Below, piece by piece: positions 9,250-19,485 of a stretch of DNA of 64,000 nucleotides. Positions within the stretch are counted from its first letter, which is position 1, and each line of letters begins with the position of its first letter. The stretch comes from Alphaproteobacteria bacterium (GTDB lineage: Bacteria > Pseudomonadota > Alphaproteobacteria > Micropepsales > Micropepsaceae). Under the pieces are notes generated by a model, which searched no databases, had not been told where the DNA came from, and saw only the letters and a program-made list of their open reading frames with translations. The DNA lies in contig CANIHD010000016.1 in the NCBI GenBank assembly GCA_947467345.1, forward strand, positions 18,481 through 82,480, read 5' to 3'. The translations under genes were made by a program, and so were the position numbers.

Positions 9250-9795
9250 TCAGCCTCGAATCGATTGGACGGCTTGAAGCGCGTCAGCCGAGGAGACTTT
9301 CTCGCCGATCAAACGTTCGACAATATCGGCCGCGGCCTCGCTCGCCACTTGCTGGACATGGCCGGCGGCGCGCTTGCGGGTTTCCTCAATGCGGGCCTCC
9401 GCTTCCGTCAGCGCCGTTTGCGTTTGCGCATCGGCGGCTGCCTTCAGGCGATCCATTTCTGCGTTGACGGTCTTGCGTTTCTCGTCGGCCAAAGTCGTCG
9501 CGCGGCCACGTGCGCTCGCGAGAGCGCTTTCATAAGCGGCGAGAGCGTCGCTGGCCTCCTTGCGTAAGCGTTCGGCGGTTTCAAGATCGCCCGTAATACG
9601 ATCCTTCCGCGCCGCGATGACGCTGCCGATCTTTGGCAGCGCCACTTTGCTCAAGACGACGAGCAAAAAGCCGAATGTAAGCACCAGCCAGAACAACTGG
9701 CTGGCGTAGGTTTCGGCATTCATTTGCGGCAGGCCGCCCTCGGCGTGTTCTTCGCCGGGTACGACAATGCCTTCCGTCGTCTCGATGTCTTGCAT
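9250..9795 (-). CDS. ATP synthase F0 subunit b'
   Basis: 181 aa. It has an N-terminal extension of about 30 residues, a single membrane helix (LFWLVLTFGFLLVVLSKVAL) and a long amphipathic stator helix with many Ala, Glu and Arg residues. It is homologous to b but distinct in sequence, and sits between atpE and atpF, the usual place of b' (also called atpX or atpG in annotations). The b-b' heterodimer replaces the b2 homodimer of E. coli. Confidence 0.9.
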   Translation of the reverse strand: MQDIETTEGIVVPGEEHAEGGLPQMNAETYASQLFWLVLTFGFLLVVLSKVALPKIGSVIAARKDRITGDLETAERLRKEASDALAAYESALASARGRATTLADEKRKTVNAEMDRLKAAADAQTQTALTEAEARIEETRKRAAGHVQQVASEAAADIVERLIGEKVSSADALQAVQSIRG

Positions 9796-9804
9796 GGCCG
9801 GAAA

Positions 9805-10038
9805 TTAAACCGGCGGCGCGTAGAGCATGATCAGCGCGATCACGAGGCCGAACAGACCCGTCGCTTCGCAAAGCGCGAAGCCGAGGAGCAGGTTCGCCGT
9901 CTGGCCGGCAGCCGCGCCCGGATTGCGCAGTGCGCCCGCGAGGAAGTTGCCGAACACATTGCCGATGCCGATGCCGGCGCCGATCAGCGCCATGGCGGCC
10001 AAACCGGCGCCGATAAATCTTGCTGCTTCAACGTCCAT
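9805..10038 (-). CDS. atpE: ATP synthase F0 subunit c
   Basis: 77 aa from ATG 10038 (MDVEAARF), which has AGGAG 10 nt upstream; the track start at 10047 is a TTG. Two membrane helices: the first has the GxGxG packing run ([13 protein letters not shown]) and the second carries the proton-binding Glu ([14 protein letters not shown]). The polar loop has the conserved RNPGA (usually RNPxA). It forms the rotor ring of F0. Confidence 0.95.
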   Translation of the reverse strand: MDVEAARFIGAGLAAMALIGAGIGIGNVFGNFLAGALRNPGAAAGQTANLLLGFALCEATGLFGLVIALIMLYAPPV

Positions 10039-10067
10039 GTTTTTCAAGCTCCTAGAAAGAAATGACC

Positions 10068-10089
10068 GCCGGCTCTGCCCAAAGCCGGC
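10068..10089 (-). other. hairpin just upstream of atpE
   Basis: GCCGGCT and AGCCGGC form a 7-bp stem with an 8-nt loop in the 57-bp atpB-atpE gap, about 30 nt before the atpE ATG. Subunit c is needed in many copies, so an intercistronic element that tunes its translation or mRNA stability is plausible. There is no T-run, so it is not an intrinsic terminator. Confidence 0.45.
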
Positions 10090-10095
10090 TTGGTT

Positions 10096-10872
10096 TTAGT
10101 GATCGTGCAAATGAAGGGCGTCGTTGAGGTAGATGCTGGTGAGAATGGCGAACACATAGGCCTGCAGAAACGCCACAAGAAATTCGAGCGCGGTGACGCC
10201 AATGATGACCAACATCGGAATGACCGACAGCGCCGATAACGCGCCGCCCGCCGCCGCCAGACCGACGACGAAACTGCCGAACACGACGAGCATCGTATGC
10301 CCCGCGAGCATGTTGGCGAAGAGACGTACCGAAAGGCTAATGGGGCGGCTGAGGAACGAAATGATCTCGATCGGCGTCAGGATCGGCAGCATGTACCAAG
10401 GCACGTGCGGCACGAAGAGGGTCAAGAAGCGAAAGCCGTGCTTGGCGATGCCGACGACAATCACCATTGCAAACACTGTAAGCGCCAAAGCCAGCGTGAC
10501 GATGATGTGGCTTGTGACCGTGAACTGATGGAAGGCGCCGCCGGTGATGAGCTGGAACGGCAACAGGCCCAGCATGTTGGAGAACAGCACGAACATGAAC
10601 AGCGCGAAAATGAAGGGAAAGAATTTCAGGCCTTCAGTGCCCGCTGAAGAGCGGATCATGTCGGCGATGAAGGTGTAGCTGATCTCGGCAAGCGATTGCA
10701 GGCGCGACGGAACCATCGAGCTCTTCGACATCGCCATGGTCAGCAGCAGCGTGATTGTCGCCACCACAATGACCATCCACAACGATGCGTTGGTGAACGA
10801 TACATCGACGCCGCCGATCTCCAGCGGGATGATCGGATGCACCGCGAATTGTTCCATCGGTCCGGCTGCCAC
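10096..10872 (-). CDS. atpB: ATP synthase F0 subunit a
   Basis: 258 aa with five to six membrane helices. The essential Arg of the proton path lies in SRPISLSVRLFANMLAGH (near residue 188). A GTG start at 10872 is supported by GAGGA about 9 nt upstream; an internal ATG at 10857 lacks such a site. Forms the half-channels against the c ring. Confidence 0.95.
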   Translation of the reverse strand: MAAGPMEQFAVHPIIPLEIGGVDVSFTNASLWMVIVVATITLLLTMAMSKSSMVPSRLQSLAEISYTFIADMIRSSAGTEGLKFFPFIFALFMFVLFSNMLGLLPFQLITGGAFHQFTVTSHIIVTLALALTVFAMVIVVGIAKHGFRFLTLFVPHVPWYMLPILTPIEIISFLSRPISLSVRLFANMLAGHTMLVVFGSFVVGLAAAGGALSALSVIPMLVIIGVTALEFLVAFLQAYVFAILTSIYLNDALHLHDH

Positions 10873-10902
10873 GCGAACCTATCCTCTAGCTGTGCCAACC
10901 GA

Positions 10903-11208
10903 TCATTTATCGGGCGGCGTTTCACTCAGTCTCTTGGCGGTGCGGAACACGTTGCGAAAGCCCGTGGCCACTCCGAATAAAAACATGACGAGAAGGAAAA
11001 GCGGCGAAGTCCCGAATACGCGGTCCAACGCCCAACCAATCGCGCCACCAACCACAACCGCCGCCACCAATTCGGTGCTCAGGCGCATTGCAATGCCCAG
11101 TTGCGAAGGTGCCGCCCCCTCTTTTGGAACAGGGATGCGCCCTCGTGCCTTCCGGAGTTTTTCCTCCAGTTCGTTCAGCGCTTCTGGGTCGGGATCGCGG
11201 TCGGACAT
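10903..11208 (-). CDS. atpI: AtpI-type ATP synthase assembly protein
   Basis: 101 aa with a charged N-terminal third and two hydrophobic segments (about 43-60 and 69-86), first gene of the F0 operon. The conserved run ALDRVFGTSPLFLLVMFLFG matches the AtpZ/AtpI family, which helps assemble the c ring or supplies Mg2+. Its promoter is visible 70-95 bp upstream. Confidence 0.88.
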   Translation of the reverse strand: MSDRDPDPEALNELEEKLRKARGRIPVPKEGAAPSQLGIAMRLSTELVAAVVVGGAIGWALDRVFGTSPLFLLVMFLFGVATGFRNVFRTAKRLSETPPDK

Positions 11209-11274
11209 GGTCCCACGTCAATCAGCCGTTCCGGGCGCTGCGAAAATGGAGAATCCGCTTGCGAAGGCGGGCGG

Positions 11275-11303
11275 ACCATATGAGCGGGTTACAATACTGT
11301 CAA
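11275..11303 (-). promoter_or_regulatory. sigma70-type promoter of the atp F0 operon
   Basis: On the minus strand TTGACA (11303-11298) is followed by a 17-nt spacer and TATGGT (11280-11275). This is a full -35 match and a 4/6 -10 match at ideal spacing, giving a leader of about 60 nt before atpI. Confidence 0.7.
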
Positions 11304-11398
11304 GTGCAGGAAACATGGTGTAACCCACTGAATAAGAAGACAAATTTAAGATGTCGCAGGTGCTAAAGCGTGGTCCTGCTGCAGCGCGAAAGGCGAGG

Positions 11399-14300
11399 CT
11401 ACGCAGCGATGACTCGCTCGGCTTCCGCCAGTGACACAGACACCAACTGGCTGACGCCCCGTTCCGACATGGTGACGCCGAAAAGCCGGTTCATCCGCGA
11501 CATGGTGAGGGCGTGGTGGGTGATGATCAAATAGCGGGTTTCGGCCATCCGGGTCATCTCGTCCAACAGGCGGCAGAAGCGGTCCACATTGGCGTCATCG
11601 AGCGGCGCGTCGACTTCGTCCAGCACGCAAATCGGGGCCGGGTTCACCAGGAACACCGCGAAAATCAGCGAAATGGCCGTCAGCGCTTGCTCACCGCCCG
11701 AGAGGAGGGAGAGCGTCGCCAGCTTCTTGCCGGGCGGACGGGCGAGAATCTCGAGGCCGGCTTCCAGCGGATCTTCCGATTCGGTGAAGGTGAGCCGTGC
11801 TTCGCCGCCCTGGAACAATTCCTTGAACAGGCGTTCGAAATTCGCATTCACCTTTTCGAAGGCCGCGACCAGCCGCTCGCGCCCTTCGCGGTTCAGGCTT
11901 TGAATGCCTTTGCGAAGGCGCTGAATGGCGCCGTCGAGATCGGCGCGATCGGCTTGCAGCGTGGCAAGACGCGTTTCTTGCTCAGCGGCTTCTTCTTCCG
12001 CCCTGAGATTCACGCCGCCAAGCTGTTCGCGTTCACGCTTCAATTTTTCGGCTTTGGACTCGGCCTGGTCGAGGGGCGGCAGTTCGGCGCCGTCCTTCAG
12101 CTCCGCGCGCTCCGCCAATTCCTCGGGCGCCGCATCCAGTTCTTCGCGAATGCGCTGTGCCAATTCGGAGACACGCGCGACCGCCGATTCAGCGCGGGCC
12201 TGAGCGGCAGCGCGCGCTTCGCGCGCTTCGCCAAGCGCTTGATCGGCGATACGCGCCGCGCGGTCGGCGTCGGCCAGAATGGTTTCGGCTTCGGCGCGGG
12301 CATCGGCGGCGAGTTTGCGCGCGGTCTCGGCAACGCCGATGGCGTCCAGCAATGCATTGCGTTTTTCGGCGATCTGCTCGGGCTTGCCTTCGATGATCGC
12401 AAGTTCGCCTTGCATGTCCGCAATGCGGGCGTCGATCTCGACAATCTTCTGGCTGGCGGCATTGTGCCGCGCATTCCAGCGCGATGTTTCTTCTGCAACC
12501 ACGCGCGAACGTTGCGCCCTCGCCGAAGCGGCACGGCGCATCGTTTCGACAATCGCCATGGCTTCGCCGGTGCTGGCACGTTCTTCGGCGGCAATGGAGC
12601 GCGTTTCCGCTAATGATGCCGCCAATGCGGCGCCATCGGGCAGGGAAGCAAGGTTGGTTGTCGCTGATTGTTCTGCCGCCTGCGCATTGGCCAAGGCTTC
12701 GTCCAGATTGCGGCGTTCGGATTCCAATGTCGCCAGTTTGGCGGCGCGATCCGCCGCGGCGCGTGCGGCTTTCGTTGCCGCGTCTTGTGCGGCGGCGAGC
12801 GCGGCTTCGCGTTGGCGCAATTCTTGATCAGTGGAGCGGGTGAGTTCGCGCGCAGCCGACGCCGCTGTTTGCATGCGAACATAGACGCCATGCGTTTCAG
12901 CGCGCGAAGCTTTCGCACTTTGAAGTTCAACCTCCAATGCTTCGAGACGATTACGCTGCTCAAGACGCAGCGCTGCCGGGCTCTTCGCTTCGGCGGAAAC
13001 GCGATAGCCGTCCCAACGCCACAAATCGCCTTCACGCGTGACAAGACGTTGTCCGGCGCGCAAATATTTCTGCGCTTCCGGTCCGTCTTCGCGTGCGATG
13101 ACACCCGTAAAGGCGAGGCGGCGGGCCAGTGCAGACGGAGCATTAACAAAAGTCGCTAAAGCAACGGCACCGTTGGGTAAAATGGGAGAGTCGATGCCGC
13201 CCAAATCATGCCAATGCTGCGGCGCCGCTTCATCAAGCGGTGAATCGAGATCGTCGCCCAACGCGGCAGCGAGCGCGGCTTCATATCCGGGCTCCACGCG
13301 CAACGCGTCGATCACCGGCGGCCACAAATCCTGATCGGTCGGACGCAGCATTTTCGCGATGGCATTTGCTTCGGCGGACATGCGCTGCACTTCGCGCTCC
13401 GCCGCTTCCAGCGGACCACGCGCACGGGCTTCCGCGTCCTGCGCGTAGACTTCGTCGTTGCGCGCGCGCTCTGCTGTTGCACGCGCCGAAACGGCGCCTT
13501 CGCGTGCGGCTTCGACCGTTTGCTCAGCCGCGCGGACGTCCGGAGCATTGGCAACTTCCGCTTCGGCATCAGCAAGACGCGGCGCCAAGGCTTCGCGCTG
13601 GCGTGTGGCGCGCGCCGCATGTTGCGCCGCTTCATTGCGCGCGCGTTCAAAGCTGGAGCGCATCGCGTTTAACTCGGCGAGCTCGCCGGTCAAACGTTCC
13701 AGTGCACGCTCACGATCGGCCAATTTGGCTTTCAGATCCTGCGCGGTTTCTTCGGCTGCAGCCAATTCGCTGATCGCGCTTTCGCTAGCAGCACGAAGCG
13801 TCTCCGCTTCCGCCAATAGCCCCGCTAAAGCGGTTTGCGCGTCGTGTTCCAACGCCTGTTCGCGCTGTTTGTCTTGTTCGGCATGGCCGAGACGTTGACG
13901 CAAACGCTGCGCTTCTTCGCGGGCACGCGCCTCTTCAGCGTCGAGAGCTTCGCGTTCATGCACCAAACGCTGCAAAGCGGCGGCGCGAATAGCTTCCGCT
14001 TCGCGCAAAGGCGGCAAAGACGAGGCCGCATTGGCGCGCGCGGTTGATGCTTCGGCCGCCGTACCAGTGCGATCCGCGACCAATCCCGTTGTTTCATCGA
14101 AGGCGCGAGATGCCGTCTCTTCTTGTTGCCGCGCACCGACCCAACGCAAATGAAATGCCAGTGCCTCGGCTTTGCGGATCAACCCCGACAGATTGCGATA
14201 ACGCACCGCTTGGCGCGCCTGGCGGCGCAGGCCCTGAAGCAGCGTGTCGACTTCCGCGATGATGTCGTCGAGCCGCGCCATATTGGTTTCGGCAGCGCGC

Positions 14301-14851
14301 AAGCGAAGTTCGGCGTCGTGACGGCGCTGATGAAGACCGGAAATGCCGGCGGCTTCTTCCAAAATCGCACGCCGTGCCAGCGGTTTCTGGCTGATGAGGA
14401 TGCTGATCTGCCCCTGACGCACGAGGGCGGGCGAAGCCGCACCGCTGGAGGCATCGGCGAAGAAAATCTGTACGTCGCGCTGGCGAACGTCACGGCCATT
14501 GATGCGATAGACGGAGCCCGCCTCGCGTTCGATACGGCGCGTGATCTCAATCGTTTCGGATTCATTGTAAGGCGCCGGCACTGAAAGGTCGGAATTGTCG
14601 ATGACCAAGGTGACTTCGGCATTGTTGCGCATAGGGCGCGAGCCCGTCCCGCCGAAAATGACGTCATCCATGCCGCTGCCGCGCATAGAGGTCGGGCGGT
14701 TTTCACCCATAACCCAGCGCAAAGCTTCGAGAAGATTGGATTTGCCGCAACCATTGGGCCCGACAACGCCCGTCAGCCCCGGTTCGATATGAAGTTCGGT
14801 CGGGTCAACGAAGGATTTGAAGCCGCTGAGACGAAGTCGGGTGAATTTCAA
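11399..14851 (-). CDS. smc: chromosome segregation ATPase SMC
   Basis: About 1150 aa. N-terminal head with Walker A GPNGCGKSN; two long coiled-coil arms rich in Ala, Glu and Arg; a hinge near the middle (about residues 490-640); C-terminal head with signature LSGGEQALTAISLIFAV and Walker B ICVLDEVDAPLDD. The track start (GTG 14884) adds 11 residues; TTG 14851 gives LKFTRLRLSGFKSF, which matches the family N-terminus, and GTG 14857 is also possible. Works with ScpAB, encoded at 1.7-3.3 kb. Last gene of dciA-dsbA-smc. Confidence 0.95.
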   Translation of the reverse strand: MKFTRLRLSGFKSFVDPTELHIEPGLTGVVGPNGCGKSNLLEALRWVMGENRPTSMRGSGMDDVIFGGTGSRPMRNNAEVTLVIDNSDLSVPAPYNESETIEITRRIEREAGSVYRINGRDVRQRDVQIFFADASSGAASPALVRQGQISILISQKPLARRAILEEAAGISGLHQRRHDAELRLRAAETNMARLDDIIAEVDTLLQGLRRQARQAVRYRNLSGLIRKAEALAFHLRWVGARQQEETASRAFDETTGLVADRTGTAAEASTARANAASSLPPLREAEAIRAAALQRLVHEREALDAEEARAREEAQRLRQRLGHAEQDKQREQALEHDAQTALAGLLAEAETLRAASESAISELAAAEETAQDLKAKLADRERALERLTGELAELNAMRSSFERARNEAAQHAARATRQREALAPRLADAEAEVANAPDVRAAEQTVEAAREGAVSARATAERARNDEVYAQDAEARARGPLEAAEREVQRMSAEANAIAKMLRPTDQDLWPPVIDALRVEPGYEAALAAALGDDLDSPLDEAAPQHWHDLGGIDSPILPNGAVALATFVNAPSALARRLAFTGVIAREDGPEAQKYLRAGQRLVTREGDLWRWDGYRVSAEAKSPAALRLEQRNRLEALEVELQSAKASRAETHGVYVRMQTAASAARELTRSTDQELRQREAALAAAQDAATKAARAAADRAAKLATLESERRNLDEALANAQAAEQSATTNLASLPDGAALAASLAETRSIAAEERASTGEAMAIVETMRRAASARAQRSRVVAEETSRWNARHNAASQKIVEIDARIADMQGELAIIEGKPEQIAEKRNALLDAIGVAETARKLAADARAEAETILADADRAARIADQALGEAREARAAAQARAESAVARVSELAQRIREELDAAPEELAERAELKDGAELPPLDQAESKAEKLKREREQLGGVNLRAEEEAAEQETRLATLQADRADLDGAIQRLRKGIQSLNREGRERLVAAFEKVNANFERLFKELFQGGEARLTFTESEDPLEAGLEILARPPGKKLATLSLLSGGEQALTAISLIFAVFLVNPAPICVLDEVDAPLDDANVDRFCRLLDEMTRMAETRYLIITHHALTMSRMNRLFGVTMSERGVSQLVSVSLAEAERVIAA

Positions 14852-15032
14852 GGCCACGCGTCTTTCATTGGTCGCTGGTTTCACGGGTTGCCGATAGACG
14901 CTGGCAACTCATTGGCTCGGGGTTTCGCGACTCACCCCTCCAGCCAAGAGCATAGAGCCTGATTCCGGAAAACCGGGTCAATCAAGCGCGAAGACTTATC
15001 ACCAGTCGAGCGCGGCTATTTGGCCGCCAAGC

Positions 15033-15728
15033 CTACTTATCAGCCAAAAGCGGGTCGATCTCCGCCTTCATGGACGCGAAGGAGATCTCGCCCCGATGAA
15101 GGTTGCCGTTGATAAGGAAGGTCGGGGTGGACGCGACGTTGTAGCGGGTCTGGCCTTCGTTCCAATTCGCATCTACCAGGGCCAGCTTGGCGGGATCGCG
15201 CGTGCAGGCAATGATCTGCTCGCGGCCCATGCCGGCCATGCGGCCCATGCGGGCCATGCCTTCTTCAATGTCCTGCTGGGACATTTGTTTGTCGCCGTCG
15301 AAGTCCTGGATCCAGCCTTGTGGGCCGGTCTGATTGCGGAACAGGAGGTCGATGAAATTGAGCGCGGCTTCGCCTTCGAAGCAGCGTGCGGCGGCAGAGG
15401 CGAGGCGAGCAGCGCCGTCAAGCGGATATTCACGGAACACCAGCCTAACTTTGCCGGTGTCGATATATTCCTTTTTCAGCTCGGGAAGCGTACCCGTCGC
15501 GAAGGCCGCGCAATGGGGGCAGGTCATCGAGGCGTATTCGACAATGGTGACCGGAGCATTGGCGCTGCCGTGAACCAAATCGGTGGGCTTTATTTCGACT
15601 TCCATCCCGCCACCGCCGACGCCGGCCAGCAGGCTTCCGCCCGTGCCGCGCGTAGAGAAATAGGCGATGATGCCGACGGCGATCACGATGGCGACGCCGA
15701 GCACGATGATGATCTGGTTCCGCTTCAC
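15033..15728 (-). CDS. DsbA-family thiol oxidoreductase, membrane-anchored
   Basis: 231 aa from GTG 15728, which has GGAGG 6 nt upstream; the longer track ORF starts with TTG. One N-terminal signal/anchor helix (IIIVLGVAIVIAVGIIAYF), then a thioredoxin fold with active site CPHC (YASMTCPHCAAF) and cis-Pro region (ASTPTFLING). It probably acts on periplasmic disulfides. The DUF721-dsbA-smc order is common in Alphaproteobacteria. Confidence 0.9.
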   Translation of the reverse strand: MKRNQIIIVLGVAIVIAVGIIAYFSTRGTGGSLLAGVGGGGMEVEIKPTDLVHGSANAPVTIVEYASMTCPHCAAFATGTLPELKKEYIDTGKVRLVFREYPLDGAARLASAAARCFEGEAALNFIDLLFRNQTGPQGWIQDFDGDKQMSQQDIEEGMARMGRMAGMGREQIIACTRDPAKLALVDANWNEGQTRYNVASTPTFLINGNLHRGEISFASMKAEIDPLLADK

Positions 15729-15829
15729 GCGCGACCTCCGATATTTTGTTTTGACGTTTGTGGCAGACGGAGCCCGGGCATTCAATTGGTAGCCCGGAAA
15801 GGTTGACCGGCCAGGATTGTTAACCCCGC

Positions 15830-16303
15830 CTATTCCTTGAATTGACGGCGTAGGGACGACAGGCGGTCGATGGCACCGGTCAGGCCAGGTTCGGCCTCCG
15901 GAAGCGGTTTTCGGTCGAGGCCTGGGTGGTCGGGAGGCTCCTTCGACCGGGCGATAGTGCCTGAAACCAGGCGGATGCGGCTGATCCGCCCCGAACCCAT
16001 AAAGGCATTGACCCGGTTCAAAAGGGCCCGCGTCTCATGCTGCAGGAACACGGCGGCGCCGGCTTCGCAGCGCAAAGTGAGCACCGCACCTTCCGCGCCC
16101 TCCAGCAATTTCACCGGCTCGGCCACGGCGGCGACGGCCTCTCCGGCGATGTCCGGCCAACGGGTCACCAGGCTGAGGTCGGAAAACCCGGCACGCTGAA
16201 ACGCAGCTGAGGCGTGGTTCAAAGCATCACCCGCAACGGCGCCGACGCGGCCACGCCGCGCCGCCGGCTCTTGCAAATTCTTGTCGTTCGCGTTCTGGCT
16301 CAT
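15830..16303 (-). CDS. DUF721 (DciA-like) protein
   Basis: 157 aa. The conserved core GFSDLSLVTRWPDIAGE...VAEPVKLL...LTLRCEAGAAVFLQHETRALLNRVN matches DUF721, the family of DciA, the ancestral loader of the replicative helicase DnaB. The C-terminal third is Pro-rich and nonconserved. Its ATG is only 2 bp from the divergent mutY ATG, so its promoter must lie inside mutY or mutY starts further in. Confidence 0.82.
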   Translation of the reverse strand: MSQNANDKNLQEPAARRGRVGAVAGDALNHASAAFQRAGFSDLSLVTRWPDIAGEAVAAVAEPVKLLEGAEGAVLTLRCEAGAAVFLQHETRALLNRVNAFMGSGRISRIRLVSGTIARSKEPPDHPGLDRKPLPEAEPGLTGAIDRLSSLRRQFKE

Positions 16304-16305
16304 TC

Positions 16306-17433
16306 ATGCCGCCGAGGGTCAAATCGCATCATAGAGAGGGCGCCGCGCCTCACAAGCGCTCTCCCGCAGCGTCGCTGCTTGCCTGGTACGATTTGCATCG
16401 CCGCGAATTGCCGTGGCGCGCGAAGCCGGACGAGATCTCTGATCCATATTTTGTTTGGATGTCGGAGATCATGCTGCAGCAGACCACGGTGGCGGCGGTT
16501 GGTCCCTATTTCCGGGCCTTCACCCAGCGTTGGCCAAATCTGCAGGCCTTCGCCACCGCCAGCCAGGATGAGATTTTGGGCGCGTGGTCTGGCCTCGGCT
16601 ATTACAGCCGGGCCCGCAACATGCACCGCGCCGCCAAAACTATTGTGGCCGAACACGGCGGAAAATTTCCCGGAAGTTCTGACGCTTTGCGGGCGCTCCC
16701 GGGTATCGGCCCGTATACGGCGGCAGCCATCGCCGCGATTGCGTTCGGCGAGCCTGTTGCAGCCATGGATGCCAACGCCGAGCGCGTCATAGCGCGGTTC
16801 TTTGCGGTGGAAGAGGCGCTGCCGAAAGCACGCCCGCATCTGGCGGCATTGGCTGCGCCGCTTGTGCCGGAAAAACGCGCCGGCGATTTTGCGCAAAGCC
16901 TGATGGATTTGGGTTCACAAATTTGCACCACTAAGAAACCCGCCTGCGGAATTTGTCCTCTGGCAGAAGAGTGCCGCGCTTTTGCATTGGGCATAGCCGA
17001 AACCCTGCCGCGAAAGGCAGCGAAACCTTCACGGCCGCTGAAACGCGGCGCAGCTTTCGTCGCGCTTGATTCAAAAGGCGCGGTTTACGTTGTGCGGCGT
17101 CCCGAGAAGGGCCTACTGGGCGCCATGCTGCAGCCGCCGCTTGGCGAATGGAGCGAAAAATTTCCGTCGTCAAAGAGCGCGATAGAAGCCGCGCCATTTA
17201 CTGGCGACTGGAGCCGAAAGCCAGGAATGGTTCGGCACGTCTTCACCCATTTCGAACTCGAAATGGAAGTCTATGTCGCTGAGTTTCGCCGCCGCCCCAA
17301 CGGCGAAGGTTTTTGGCTTGCGCGCGACGAAATGAAAGCAGCGGCACTACCGACCGTCATGCGCAAGATCATCGACCACGCGCTCGACGAAGATGCGCCG
17401 CTGTTTCGCAAAGTGAATGCGGGCCGCAATTAA
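16306..17433 (+). CDS. mutY: A/G-specific adenine glycosylase
   Basis: 375 aa. It removes adenine mispaired with 8-oxoguanine. Catalytic Glu in WMSEIMLQQTTVAAV, HhH motif LPGIGPYTAAAIAAIAFGE, DANAERV with the catalytic Asp, and the [4Fe-4S] ligands C-x6-C-x2-C-x5-C (CTTKKPACGICPLAEEC) are all present, with a NUDIX-like 8-oxoG recognition domain at the C-terminus. Divergent from dciA with start codons 2 bp apart. Confidence 0.95.
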   Translation: MPPRVKSHHREGAAPHKRSPAASLLAWYDLHRRELPWRAKPDEISDPYFVWMSEIMLQQTTVAAVGPYFRAFTQRWPNLQAFATASQDEILGAWSGLGYYSRARNMHRAAKTIVAEHGGKFPGSSDALRALPGIGPYTAAAIAAIAFGEPVAAMDANAERVIARFFAVEEALPKARPHLAALAAPLVPEKRAGDFAQSLMDLGSQICTTKKPACGICPLAEECRAFALGIAETLPRKAAKPSRPLKRGAAFVALDSKGAVYVVRRPEKGLLGAMLQPPLGEWSEKFPSSKSAIEAAPFTGDWSRKPGMVRHVFTHFELEMEVYVAEFRRRPNGEGFWLARDEMKAAALPTVMRKIIDHALDEDAPLFRKVNAGRN

Positions 17434-17447
17434 GCGGCCCGCAATTC

Positions 17448-18593
<1,146 letters not shown>

Positions 18594-18637
18594 TCACGCT
18601 TGGAAGAAGGGGCGCCGGTTGGAACCCCTGTTCCCAA

Positions 18638-18713
18638 GAATCGTGATTCACCGGAGTCTGTGGGTCAATAGGCGTTTTGAATCAGGGAGTTAAAAATGAG
18701 TCCCATTTGAGTC
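18638..18713 (-). promoter_or_regulatory. cluster of six GANTC sites upstream of ccrM
   Basis: GANTC occurs at 18638, 18645, 18654, 18679, 18698 and 18709, between 63 and 138 bp upstream of the ccrM start; the last two are inside the 3' end of rnhB. About 0.3 would be expected by chance in 76 bp. CcrM methylates this sequence, and in Caulobacter the methylation state of ccrM's own control region affects its expression. A full CtrA box (TTAA-N7-TTAA) is not seen. Confidence 0.75.
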
Positions 18714-19328
18714 CCCATGATTCACAGCACACAATATCTGGTAGACCGGTGCAAAAGATCTTCGGTGGTGGCGGGTGGGGCCGACCGATTTCAGGGCGGT
18801 GAGATGCTCGTCGGTGCCGTAGCCTTTGTTGGTCAGCCAGCCATAGAACGGGTGCTCATCGTGTAGAGCGCGCATCATGCGATCGCGCGTGACCTTGGCG
18901 ATGATCGATGCCGCTGCAATCGAAACTGAGCGCCCGTCGCCGCCAATCAGCGTGTCGCAGCGGCAGGGCAGGGCCGGCGCATCATTGCCGTCCACCAGCG
19001 CGAATTTTGCGGCGGTCGTCAGCGCGCGAACCGCACGCGCCATGGCGAGATGCGTCGCCTGGCGAATATTGAGAAGATCGATTTCATCGACCGAGGCTTC
19101 GCCGACGCCGACGCAAGACGTCTCCATGATCCGCACGAACGCGTCTTCGCGCGCGGCGGCAGTCATCTTTTTGGAATCGTCGAGCCCTTTGGGAATGCGC
19201 TTGCGGTCGAGAATGACGGCGGCAGCTACCACGGGCCCAGCCAATGGTCCGCGGCCAGCTTCGTCAACGCCGGCAATGGGGCCTTCGACAGTCTTCAGCC
19301 AGCGCGCTTCGTAAATGTAATGCGGCAT
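18690..19328 (-). CDS. rnhB: ribonuclease HII
   Basis: 212 aa. Cuts the RNA strand of RNA-DNA hybrids and removes single ribonucleotides. Active site motifs GVDEAGRGPLAGPVVAAAVIL (Asp, Glu), the SKKMT lysine segment, FALVDGNDAPALP and SIIAKVTRDRMM are intact. Its 3' end overlaps the GANTC cluster upstream of ccrM. The 157 bp to the radical SAM stop hold no gene. Confidence 0.95.
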   Translation of the reverse strand: MPHYIYEARWLKTVEGPIAGVDEAGRGPLAGPVVAAAVILDRKRIPKGLDDSKKMTAAAREDAFVRIMETSCVGVGEASVDEIDLLNIRQATHLAMARAVRALTTAAKFALVDGNDAPALPCRCDTLIGGDGRSVSIAAASIIAKVTRDRMMRALHDEHPFYGWLTNKGYGTDEHLTALKSVGPTRHHRRSFAPVYQILCAVNHGDSNGTHF

Positions 19329-19485
19329 AGCCGGCTCGGACTCGTCATCGCAGGGTTACGCGTTCAACCATACGCTGCTGGAGAGGGTAGGGAGCAAGGG
19401 TGGAAAGCTCCCAACTCACAGGCATGACAACCCGCTAGACCGAATCAATTTTACGTAAGTCTTCTTATCCGTGCATTGGCTGGCG

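Noticed and set aside
11513-12613. Plus-strand ORF of 366 aa
   Set aside because: Antisense shadow of the smc coiled coil and C-terminal head; biased composition from GC-rich codons.
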